Assembly: GCA_963840245.1 (NCBI GenBank)
Contig: CAWIYI010000018.1
Coordinates: 3,347-67,346, forward strand
Source of the DNA: Bog-473 sp963840245
Lineage (GTDB): Bacteria > Actinomycetota > Acidimicrobiia > Acidimicrobiales > RAAP-2
Reading direction: 5' to 3'
Length of the DNA stretch: 64,000 bases
Positions 38,728 through 45,968 of this stretch are shown here, piece after piece. Position 1 is the first letter of the stretch. Each line of letters opens with the position of its first letter. Below the pieces are notes generated by a model. It made no database searches and was not told where the DNA came from. It saw only the letters and a program-made list of their open reading frames with translations. The position numbers and the translations under genes are program-made.

Positions 38728-40335
38728 GTGACGACGCCCACCGCACCGGACTTCGCCGGCGCCGCCGACGCGGTCGACCTGGCCCAGCGTCTGGTCGACC
38801 AGGCCTGCGCCTCGGTACGGGTGCGCGGCGGCATCGACACCAACCAGGTCGTCGCCTACGACGTGGCGCACGCCGCCGCCGCGGTGGCCACGGCGCAGGC
38901 GACCCTCGAGTACGGCGCGCGGGGCGAGGTCGAGGCCCGCATTGCCGCCGCGTTCGTGGCCGACGTCGTCGCCGACCTCGTGGGTCGGGTGGCCGGGCGG
39001 GAGTCGCTCTGGGGCGTCGAGCCCGGCTGGGATGCGCCGGCGGGGACCTTCCTCCGTGCGCAGCGCGACCCGGCGGTGCTGGCCGGCCTGGCCACGACCG
39101 AGGGCCCCCGCCACCTCGGCGACGACTTCGAGCTGGTGCGTGAGACGTTCCACCGCTTCGCCGAGGACAAGGTCCGCCCACACGCCGAGCACGTGCATCG
39201 GCAGAACGACGACATCCCCGAGGAGGTCATCGAGGGCCTGGCCGAGCTCGGCGGTTTCGGGCTCTCTGTCCCCGAGGAGTACGGCGGCTTCGCGTCGGGC
39301 GGCGAGAGCGACTACATGGGCATGGTCGTGGCCACCGAGGAGCTCAGCTGGGGCTCGCTGGGCGTCGGCGGGTCGCTCATCACCCGGCCCGAGATCCTGA
39401 CCCGGGCCCTCGTGTACGGCGGGACCGAGGAGCAGAAGAAACAGTGGCTCCCCAAGCTGGCCTCGGCCGAGATCCTCGCTGCCGTCGCCGTGACGGAGCC
39501 GGACTTCGGGTCCGACGTGGCCGGCATCGTGACGGCGGCCGCACCGGTCGACGGAGGCTGGGTGATCAACGGCGTCAAGACGTGGTGCACCTTCGCCGCC
39601 CGGGCCGACGTGCTGATGCTGCTGGCCCGCACCGATCCCGACCGCTCCCTCGCCCACCGTGGCATCTCCATGTTCGTGGTGGAGAAGCCGCGCGGCGACG
39701 GCCATGGCTTCGTCTTCACGCAGGAGGACGCGACCGACCGCCCGGCCGACCTCGTGCCGGGACGCCTCGAGGGGCGCCCCATCGACACGCTCGGGTACCG
39801 GGGCATGCACTCCTACGAGCTCGCCTTCGAGAACTGGTTCGTGCCCCAGGCCAACCTGGTCGGCGGCGCCGACGGGCTGGGCAAAGGCTTTTACCTCCAG
39901 ATGCAGGGTTTCGAGAACGGCCGGTTGCAGACGGCGGCGCGCGCCCTCGGCGTGATGCAGGCTGCCTACGAGGCAGCCGCCGTCTACGCGGCGGAGCGCA
40001 AGGTGTTCGGCTCACCCATCGGCGAGTACCAGTTGACCCAGGCCAAGCTCGGCCGCATGGCGGTCATCATCCAGGCCACCCGCCAGAGCTCGTACCACGT
40101 GGCGCGGCTGATGGCGCGTGGCGAGGGCACCCTCGAGGCGTCCATGGTGAAGGCCTACGTGTGCCGGGCCGCCGAGTGGGTCACCCGCGAGGCCATGCAG
40201 ATCCACGGCGGCATGGGCTACGCCGAGGAGTTCCCCGTGAGCCGCTACTTCGTCGACGCGAGGGTGCTCTCCATCTTCGAGGGCGCCGACGAGACGCTCG
40301 CGCTGAAAGTCATCGCCCGCCGCCTGGTCGGCTGA
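38728..40335 (+). CDS. mcd: (2S)-methylsuccinyl-CoA dehydrogenase
   Basis: 535-residue flavoprotein of the acyl-CoA dehydrogenase superfamily. An extra N-terminal helical domain of about 130 residues precedes the usual fold, as in Mcd enzymes of the ethylmalonyl-CoA pathway, which oxidise methylsuccinyl-CoA to mesaconyl-CoA. Segments such as FRRFADEKV-like FHRFAEDKVRPHAEH, AVTEPDFGSDVAG, LGYRGMHSYE and LSIFEGADETLAL match that subfamily. The C-terminal MQIHGGMGYAEE is present. The neighbouring malyl-CoA lyase gene and the nearby MaoC gene fit the same pathway. The gene is intact. Confidence 0.78.
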   Translation: MTTPTAPDFAGAADAVDLAQRLVDQACASVRVRGGIDTNQVVAYDVAHAAAAVATAQATLEYGARGEVEARIAAAFVADVVADLVGRVAGRESLWGVEPGWDAPAGTFLRAQRDPAVLAGLATTEGPRHLGDDFELVRETFHRFAEDKVRPHAEHVHRQNDDIPEEVIEGLAELGGFGLSVPEEYGGFASGGESDYMGMVVATEELSWGSLGVGGSLITRPEILTRALVYGGTEEQKKQWLPKLASAEILAAVAVTEPDFGSDVAGIVTAAAPVDGGWVINGVKTWCTFAARADVLMLLARTDPDRSLAHRGISMFVVEKPRGDGHGFVFTQEDATDRPADLVPGRLEGRPIDTLGYRGMHSYELAFENWFVPQANLVGGADGLGKGFYLQMQGFENGRLQTAARALGVMQAAYEAAAVYAAERKVFGSPIGEYQLTQAKLGRMAVIIQATRQSSYHVARLMARGEGTLEASMVKAYVCRAAEWVTREAMQIHGGMGYAEEFPVSRYFVDARVLSIFEGADETLALKVIARRLVG

Positions 40336-40349
40336 GCCGGGCGGCGTTC

Positions 40350-41288
40350 CTAGCCGGCGCTGCGGGTCAGCCCGGCCCGCTCTCCCCTGCTGACGAACTT
40401 GATCGCCATCTTCCGGCTCGCCTCGTCGATCATCTCGTCGCCGAACATGACGGCACCCTTTCGGTCCTCGTCGGTCGCCTTGCGGTAGGCCTCGAGAAGG
40501 TCGAAGGCGTGGTCGAACTGCTCCTGGGTCGGCGAGAAGACTTCGTTGAGCGTGGTCGCCTGGTCCGGTGTGAGGGCCCACTTGCCGTCGTAGCCGAGCA
40601 TGCGGGCGCGCATGGAGTACTCCCGCAACGCGTCGAGCTCGCGCACCTTGAGGAACGGCCCGTCGATCACCTGCAGCCCGTTGGCCCGCCCCGCCATGAG
40701 GATGCGGCTGAAGACATAGTTGAAGTGGTCGCCGGGATACTCGGGGATCGGCACCCCGCCGGTCAGCACCGGCATCTCGATGCTGGCGGCGAAGTCGGCC
40801 GGACCGAAGATGATCGTCTCGAGGCGGGGGGAGGCCGCGCAGATCTCGTCCACGTTGATCAGCCCGCGCGCCGTCTCGATCTGGGCCTCGATCCCGATGT
40901 GGCCGACCGGCAGCCCCGACTTCTTCTCGACCTGCGTGAGGAGAAGGTCCAGCGCCACGACGTCGGAGGCGTACTGCACCTTGGGCAACATGACCTCGTC
41001 CAGCCGCTCGCCGGCGCTGCCGACCACCTCGATCACGTCGCCGTAGGTCCACTCGGTGTCCCAGGCGTTCACCCGAACGCAGAGCACCCGATCGTCCCAG
41101 GGGAGGTTCTTGATGGCGTCGACGACCTTGGGCCGGGCGCTCTCCTTCTGGAGCGGCGCCACGGCGTCCTCGAGGTCGAGGAAGGTCATGTCGGCGGGGA
41201 CGGTCGGGGCCTTGGCCAGGAACTTCTCGTTGTCACCGGGCGTGGACAGGCAGGAGCGCCGGGGCAGGTCGCGCGAACGTGCAGACAT
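40350..41288 (-). CDS. mcl: malyl-CoA / beta-methylmalyl-CoA lyase (HpcH/HpaI, CitE-like)
   Basis: 312-residue TIM-barrel lyase. DLEDAVAP, a conserved Arg in CVRVNAWDT, the metal-binding Glu in IGIEAQIETARG and Asp in IFGPADFAAS, and YDGKWALTPDQ near the C-terminus are the family marks. The GPADFAAS and GKWALTP features point to malyl-CoA/beta-methylmalyl-CoA lyase rather than citrate lyase beta. It would split beta-methylmalyl-CoA into glyoxylate and propionyl-CoA. It is convergent with mcd, 15 nt apart. Confidence 0.75.
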   Translation of the reverse strand: MSARSRDLPRRSCLSTPGDNEKFLAKAPTVPADMTFLDLEDAVAPLQKESARPKVVDAIKNLPWDDRVLCVRVNAWDTEWTYGDVIEVVGSAGERLDEVMLPKVQYASDVVALDLLLTQVEKKSGLPVGHIGIEAQIETARGLINVDEICAASPRLETIIFGPADFAASIEMPVLTGGVPIPEYPGDHFNYVFSRILMAGRANGLQVIDGPFLKVRELDALREYSMRARMLGYDGKWALTPDQATTLNEVFSPTQEQFDHAFDLLEAYRKATDEDRKGAVMFGDEMIDEASRKMAIKFVSRGERAGLTRSAG

Positions 41289-41294
41289 GTGCTG

Positions 41295-41300
41295 ATGCTA
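41295..41300 (-). promoter_or_regulatory. -10 hexamer TAGCAT of mcl
   Basis: Minus-strand TAGCAT, 6 nt before the ATG at 41288. Confidence 0.5.
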
Positions 41301-41334
41301 ACAAAGCGGTCCCCGGGGCCCTTCCCGGGCCGCC

Positions 41335-42021
41335 TCAGCCGAGGTGCGAGGAGAAGAACTCCACTGTGCGGTCCCACAGCGCGCCCGCCGCCTCCGCGTC
41401 GTACACCTCCGGTCGCGTGTCGTTGAAGAACGCGTGGTCGGCACCGGGGTAGACGACGATCTCGACCGACTTGCCCAAGCCGCGCAGCTGGTCCGCCAAC
41501 GCGTTGGCCGCCTCCGGCGTGAAGAAGCTGTCCTTCTCCGCGTAGTGGCCGAGGACCGCCGCCGTCAACGCCGAGTAGTCCGGCTGCACGTCCGGCCACG
41601 GGATGATGCCGTAACACGGGACCACGGCCGCCACCGCGTCGGGGCGCTGCGTGGCGAGCACGAGCGCGAGCCCGCCACCCATGCAGAAACCGATGACTCC
41701 GATCTTGTCCCCGGAGCTCCGTCGCAGCACCTCGTCGACCGCGCCGCTCATGTCGCGGGCCGCCTGCTCCAGCTGCATCGCCATCATCGCCTTGCCCGCC
41801 TCGTCGGGCTCATCGGGTTGGACCTTCTTGCCGTGATAGAGGTCCGGGGCCAACGCGACGAAGCCCGCCGCGGCGAAGCGGTCGCAGACGTCCTCGATGT
41901 GGTCGACCAGGCCCCACCACTCCTGGATCACGATCACTCCCTGCCCGGACCCGCCCTCGGGAGTGGCAAGATAGCCTCCCGCCGTCGACCCGTTGCTCGC
42001 GAATTCGATCATTTCTCCCAT
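41335..42021 (-). CDS. dienelactone hydrolase family protein
   Basis: 228 residues. The Cys nucleophile is in IGFCMGGG, the Asp in AEKDSFF and the His in GADHAFFND, giving the DLH triad, and the N-terminal VIQEWWGL matches the family. Dienelactone hydrolases open 4-carboxymethylenebutenolide in chloroaromatic breakdown, but many homologues are general carboxyl-ester hydrolases. A longer open frame upstream is ignored because a TACGGT hexamer lies 7 nt before the ATG at 42021. Confidence 0.88.
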   Translation of the reverse strand: MGEMIEFASNGSTAGGYLATPEGGSGQGVIVIQEWWGLVDHIEDVCDRFAAAGFVALAPDLYHGKKVQPDEPDEAGKAMMAMQLEQAARDMSGAVDEVLRRSSGDKIGVIGFCMGGGLALVLATQRPDAVAAVVPCYGIIPWPDVQPDYSALTAAVLGHYAEKDSFFTPEAANALADQLRGLGKSVEIVVYPGADHAFFNDTRPEVYDAEAAGALWDRTVEFFSSHLG

Positions 42022-42028
42022 GTGCCCG

Positions 42029-42034
42029 ACCGTA
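42029..42034 (-). promoter_or_regulatory. -10 hexamer TACGGT of the dienelactone hydrolase gene
   Basis: Minus-strand TACGGT, 7 nt before the ATG at 42021. Confidence 0.5.
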
Positions 42035-42120
42035 GTTCGCAGCGGCCCGTTTCGTTGATCCCCGCACGGCTCACAAAAAGTTCGAAATTCATCCCTATTC
42101 ACGACGAACTGCACTTTCGT

Positions 42121-42162
42121 ACCCTCGGTACCACTGCACACACCCGTTTTCGTACCGAGGGT
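42121..42162 (+). promoter_or_regulatory. 11-bp perfect inverted repeat upstream of the NlpC/P60 gene
   Basis: ACCCTCGGTAC (42121-42131) and GTACCGAGGGT (42152-42162) are separated by 20 nt, 30 nt upstream of the ATG. The left arm also lies in a smaller palindrome, GTACC-CTC-GGTAC (42119-42131). It may be an operator or an RNA hairpin in the leader of the cell-wall hydrolase gene. The region is AT-richer than its surroundings. Confidence 0.45.
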
Positions 42163-42192
42163 GTTTGAATCGACGGGAAGCGCCCGATAAGA

Positions 42193-43407
42193 ATGTGGTC
42201 CATCGTGACTGACGTAGAGCGGGTTCACCACCACTCCGCGCCGCGGTCTGCCAGGAGTGCTCGTGTGCTCCAGCGGGTCGGGATCCCCGCGCTGACCGTT
42301 GTCTCAGTGTTGACAAGCACTGTGTTCATGGCAGCGCGCCCGGCCGCTGGTGACGCCATCTCCGACGCCAAGGCCAAGGCCGCCGCCATCGAATCGCAGC
42401 TGACCCAGGCCCAGGATCAGATGTCGGCACTGAGCCAGCAGTACGACGCCGCCCAGTACCGCCTCTCGCAGATCAACTCGGGCATCGCGACGACCAAGGC
42501 CCATGTGGCAGCGGACGAGGCCCAGGTGGCGCAGGACAAGGCGACCCTCTCCAAGGCGGCAGTGGCCAACTACATCTCCGACGGCACGGCAGCCTCCCAG
42601 AACCCGATTTTCAGCGGCAACGAGAAGACCCTGGGCGCGACGACCGAATACAACAAGATCGCTGAGGGCGACATCTCACTCGCCGTCGCCAACCTGCACA
42701 CGGCCGAGAACTCACTCAACGCACAGGTGAGCCAACTCCAGGGCGAGCAGTCGCAGGCCCAGTCGCAGGTGGCGATCGAGCAGAACGCCGTCAACCAGAA
42801 CGCGCAGGCCGTGCAGCAGCAGAAGAGCGCTCTGGCCCAGGAGCAGGGACAGATCGCGCAGCTCGTCCAGCAGCAGCAGCAGGCCGAGGCCGCCGCCGCC
42901 GCCAAGGCCGCCCAGCAACGTCAGCAGGCGGCTGCCGCCGCTGCTGCCGTGCAGAAGTCATCTTCCTCCCCCTCCGTCTCCCGGTCATCGGGCGGCGCTT
43001 CCCTGGCCGGAATGAACCAGGCCGCCCCCCCGCCCAGCTCGGCCGGTGGGGCCGGTGCCGTGCAGGCGGCCGAGAGCCAGATCGGCGTGCCCTACGTGTG
43101 GGGCGGAGAGTCCCCCAAGGGTTCGGGCAGTCCTGGCTTCGACTGCTCCGGTCTCACCGCCTGGTCATGGGGCCAGGTCGGGGTGGGCCTGCCGCACTTC
43201 TCGGGGGCCCAGATGGCCGACTCGGCGCCGGTGCCCGTGAGCGACCTCCAGCCCGGTGACCTCCTCTTCTATGGTCCCGGCGGCTCCGATCACGTGGCCA
43301 TGTACGTCGGCGGGGGCACCATGATCGAGGCGCCCTTCACCGGGGCATCGGTCTGGACCACCGGGCTCCGCCTCGGCGGCGACTTCGTGGGCGCCGGCCG
43401 GCCGTAG
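42193..43407 (+). CDS. secreted NlpC/P60 peptidoglycan endopeptidase with coiled coil
   Basis: 404 residues. A signal or anchor segment (VGIPALTVVSVLTSTVFMAA) is followed by a long Gln/Ala-rich coiled coil at about 55-245. A Ser/Pro linker leads to the NlpC/P60 domain with Cys in GFDCSGLTAWSW, His in GSDHVAMYV and a third polar residue after it. This is the RipA/CwlO layout, in which the coiled coil often contacts FtsEX-type or regulatory partners and restrains a D-Glu-DAP endopeptidase. It is intact. Confidence 0.9.
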   Translation: MWSIVTDVERVHHHSAPRSARSARVLQRVGIPALTVVSVLTSTVFMAARPAAGDAISDAKAKAAAIESQLTQAQDQMSALSQQYDAAQYRLSQINSGIATTKAHVAADEAQVAQDKATLSKAAVANYISDGTAASQNPIFSGNEKTLGATTEYNKIAEGDISLAVANLHTAENSLNAQVSQLQGEQSQAQSQVAIEQNAVNQNAQAVQQQKSALAQEQGQIAQLVQQQQQAEAAAAAKAAQQRQQAAAAAAAVQKSSSSPSVSRSSGGASLAGMNQAAPPPSSAGGAGAVQAAESQIGVPYVWGGESPKGSGSPGFDCSGLTAWSWGQVGVGLPHFSGAQMADSAPVPVSDLQPGDLLFYGPGGSDHVAMYVGGGTMIEAPFTGASVWTTGLRLGGDFVGAGRP

Positions 43408-43510
43408 CCGGTCCGGCCCACCATTCCGGCACTCACCCGCTGCTCCGGCTTCCCGCGTCCACGGGCCCACTCGCGCCGCCACCCGGTCCTAACCTGGCAC
43501 GAGCCGAGCC

Positions 43511-44359
43511 ATGAAACCGATCCCCGTCGACTTCCACATCGGGCCGCTGCAGGTCCACACCTACGGCATCGGGCTCGCGCTCACCTTCTGGTTCGGGTTC
43601 GTCTACTTCGAGCGGCGCCTGCGGAAGAACGGCTACCCGACCGACTGGCTCGCGCCCGTCTTCCTTTGGATCATCCTCGCCGCCGTCGTGGGCGCCCGCG
43701 TCATGCACGTGGTGTCGAACCTCAGCTACTACACCCGGAACCCTGGCGACGTCTTCGCCATCTGGCACGGCGGTCTCTCCTCTTTCGGTGGCCTGCTGCT
43801 CGCCGTGCCGGTCGGCATCATCCTCACCCGGCGCCGCTGCCCAGAGCTTCCGATCGCCCGCGCCCTCGACCTGGCCGTGCCGGTCCTGCTGGCCTGCTGG
43901 GCCATGGGCCGCCTGCTCGGCCCCCAGCTCATGGTGGCCGGCGGTGGCCACCCGACACACCAGTGGTTCGGCATGTACTACGCCGGCCAGCGGGGCCCGC
44001 GGCTGCCCGTGCCCATCTTCCAGGCGCTGGAGGACTTCAGCGTCTACCTGATCCTCATCGCCATCGAGCGGCGGCTGGACCGCTGGCCGGACGGAACGCA
44101 CCGCACGGGCTATCCCTCGGGGATCGTCCTCGGCACCGCCATGGTGCTGTGGGGCATCGAGCGCTCCCTCGACGAACACCTGTGGCTGGGCGAGGACGGC
44201 CGAATCGGGTCGGACCTGGTGCAGCTGGCCGGCGTGATCCTCGTCGTCGGGGGCACCATCGTCCTGCTGCGAACGCGTGGTCGCTGGAAGCAGTGGCTCC
44301 TGACGCACAGTGCCGCTGACGCGGCTGCGACCGGGGCGCCGGCGGAACAGCCGGCCTGA
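43511..44359 (+). CDS. divergent Lgt-like membrane protein
   Basis: 282 residues with about seven membrane segments, resembling prolipoprotein diacylglyceryl transferase. GPLQVHTYGIGLAL at the N-terminus, GARVMHVV, and IWHGGLSSFGGLL correspond to Lgt blocks. But the Lgt signature GRxGNFxNxE reads MGRLLGPQLMVAG, and the following R-P-Q block reads RLPVPIFQALEDF. The Arg of the signature is kept while the Asn and Glu are lost. It may be a paralogue with a changed acceptor or no Lgt activity. Confidence 0.7.
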   Translation: MKPIPVDFHIGPLQVHTYGIGLALTFWFGFVYFERRLRKNGYPTDWLAPVFLWIILAAVVGARVMHVVSNLSYYTRNPGDVFAIWHGGLSSFGGLLLAVPVGIILTRRRCPELPIARALDLAVPVLLACWAMGRLLGPQLMVAGGGHPTHQWFGMYYAGQRGPRLPVPIFQALEDFSVYLILIAIERRLDRWPDGTHRTGYPSGIVLGTAMVLWGIERSLDEHLWLGEDGRIGSDLVQLAGVILVVGGTIVLLRTRGRWKQWLLTHSAADAAATGAPAEQPA

Positions 44360-44583
44360 TTCATCGGGCCCGCGTCTACCCGCCGCTCGAGGTGGATCCG
44401 GCCAGGCGGGGCGGCCCCAGGGTTGCTCGACAGTTGCAACATTGTTGCGACAGCCGCGGGACGCTCCGTCGACGCGTGAGAACCCGTATCAGGGGCTCGC
44501 TGCGCTGACTCTGGCGAAGAAGGGGCGTTCTCAAGGCTTCTCCTGATGACACCGATATGGCGGAGAGAGGGAGGTGCGAACGC

Positions 44584-44916
44584 ATGGCGGCGACCATCCG
44601 GCCGTGGACTCCGATGACCAACGACAAGATCTGGACCGAGGAAGAGAAAGAGGAGTGGCTCGCCGCGAACGGCGCTGCCCCCACGCACGTCGTCACCTTC
44701 GAGCCGATGTACCAGATCGAGCTCTGCGTTCCGCCCTGGGAGCATCCGAACCGCCAGATCGCGCGCTCGGCCGTGGCCTGGGGCGAGAGCATGAACCACG
44801 TGTTCACCGAGACGTTTCTCGGCGAGGCGACCGTCGTCGCTGCCCACCACGAGGGCAATTCTCTGGAGGTTTCCACCACGGTGAAGCCCCGGCCGCACCT
44901 GCACCGGGTCACCTGA
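44584..44916 (+). CDS. hypothetical protein, 110 residues
   Basis: Begins MAATIRPWTPMTNDKIW and contains WLAANGAAPTHVVTFEPMYQIEL and several Trp/His residues. I recognise no family. A strong ribosome-binding site, GGGAGGTG, lies about 10 nt before the ATG at 44584, and the codon pattern is coherent, so the gene is probably real. It is convergent with the SDR gene. Confidence 0.6.
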   Translation: MAATIRPWTPMTNDKIWTEEEKEEWLAANGAAPTHVVTFEPMYQIELCVPPWEHPNRQIARSAVAWGESMNHVFTETFLGEATVVAAHHEGNSLEVSTTVKPRPHLHRVT

Positions 44917-44921
44917 GGCCC

Positions 44922-45830
44922 TCAGGCGTTGGGCCGCTCGTCCGACGCTGCCGCTTGGCGCATCTGCTCGAGGCGGTCGATCATCGCCATCCGCTCCTGC
45001 CCGACGTTGTCATCGAGGCGCTCGGCGATTTGCTCGGGTGTCCAGCGGCCGTCTGCCCACATGGCCCGCACCTCGGCCGGCTGGTTCCACACGGCGATCT
45101 TGGAGCCGACGACCGTGTAGACCTGCCCGGTCACGTGCTTGGCCCGGTCGCTCAGTAGGTACACCACCATTGGCGCGATGTCCTCGGCGTCACCCATCTC
45201 GGCCAGCTCGGACGGGACGTTGGCCGACATGCGGGTCCGGGCCACCGGTGCGATGGCGTTGGCGGTCACGCCGTAGCGGTGTAGGCCGACCGCCGCCGAG
45301 CGGACCAGCGACACGATGCCGCCCTTGGCGGCGGCGTAGTTGGCCTGGGCCACACTGCCCTGGAAGGCCCCCGAGGTGAACCCTATGAGCGCCCCGCCAC
45401 CCTCCTGTTTGCGCATGACGGCGGCGGCGGCCCGGAACACGGTGAAGTGGCCCTTGAGGTGGGTGGCGATGACGGCGTCCCACTCGTCCTCGGACATGTT
45501 GAAGAGCATGCGCTCGCGCAGGATGCCGGCCACGGCGACGACGCCGTCGATGCGCCCCCACTTCTCCACCGCGGTGGCGATCAGCCGCTCACCGGACTCC
45601 ATCTTGGAGATGTCGTCGGCCACGGCGATGGCCTCGCCGCCCGCCTTGGTGACGTCCGCCACCACGGCCTCGGCGACCTCGCTGCTCGGGTCCTCCCCCG
45701 CCATGCCCACGCCGAAGTCGGCCACGAGCACCTTGGCCCCCGCGTCGGCCGCGGCGAGTGCCACGGCACGCCCTATCCCCCCGCCACCGCCAGTGACGGC
45801 GACCACCTTCCCTTCGAGGAACCCAGCCAT
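44922..45830 (-). CDS. short-chain dehydrogenase/reductase (SDR)
   Basis: 302 residues. NAD(P)-binding GGGGGIGRA at about residue 15, VAVAGI in place of the usual NAG block, a catalytic-type Ser in GFTSGAF and YAAAK with Tyr and Lys. The C-terminal extension of about 50 residues resembles SDRs of the multifunctional-enzyme/17-beta-HSD type found in actinobacterial lipid and steroid breakdown. AGGAGAG precedes the ATG at 45830. It shares a divergent promoter with the acyl-CoA synthetase, spanning a KstR-like palindrome. Confidence 0.85.
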   Translation of the reverse strand: MAGFLEGKVVAVTGGGGGIGRAVALAAADAGAKVLVADFGVGMAGEDPSSEVAEAVVADVTKAGGEAIAVADDISKMESGERLIATAVEKWGRIDGVVAVAGILRERMLFNMSEDEWDAVIATHLKGHFTVFRAAAAVMRKQEGGGALIGFTSGAFQGSVAQANYAAAKGGIVSLVRSAAVGLHRYGVTANAIAPVARTRMSANVPSELAEMGDAEDIAPMVVYLLSDRAKHVTGQVYTVVGSKIAVWNQPAEVRAMWADGRWTPEQIAERLDDNVGQERMAMIDRLEQMRQAAASDERPNA

Positions 45831-45893
45831 GGTCGACTCTCCTGATCTCCGTGCCCGCCGGCGCGGGCCGACCCAGGGCAAATTGCCGTAAGT

Positions 45894-45907
45894 TAGAACA
45901 CGTTCTA
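45894..45907. promoter_or_regulatory. KstR-like operator
   Basis: TAGAACACGTTCTA: perfect 6-bp arms around AC. This is the palindrome described for TetR-family KstR regulators of mycobacterial cholesterol and lipid catabolism. It lies between the divergent SDR and acyl-CoA synthetase starts, 63 and 61 nt away, and could repress both. Confidence 0.65.
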
Positions 45908-45968
45908 GCGTGCGGGTGGCGGGGGCTGCCATTTGCACCCGCCTTCCGAGCCTGCAAGGAGAATGCTG

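Noticed and set aside
38713..39810. Long minus-strand frame opposite mcd
   Set aside because: Shadow of the mcd coding sequence; His/Val/Gly-rich translation without domains.
42022..42192. Possible cyclic-di-AMP (ydaO) riboswitch before the NlpC/P60 gene
   Set aside because: The gene type is a known target, but I cannot find the conserved ydaO core sequences; only a simple inverted repeat is present.
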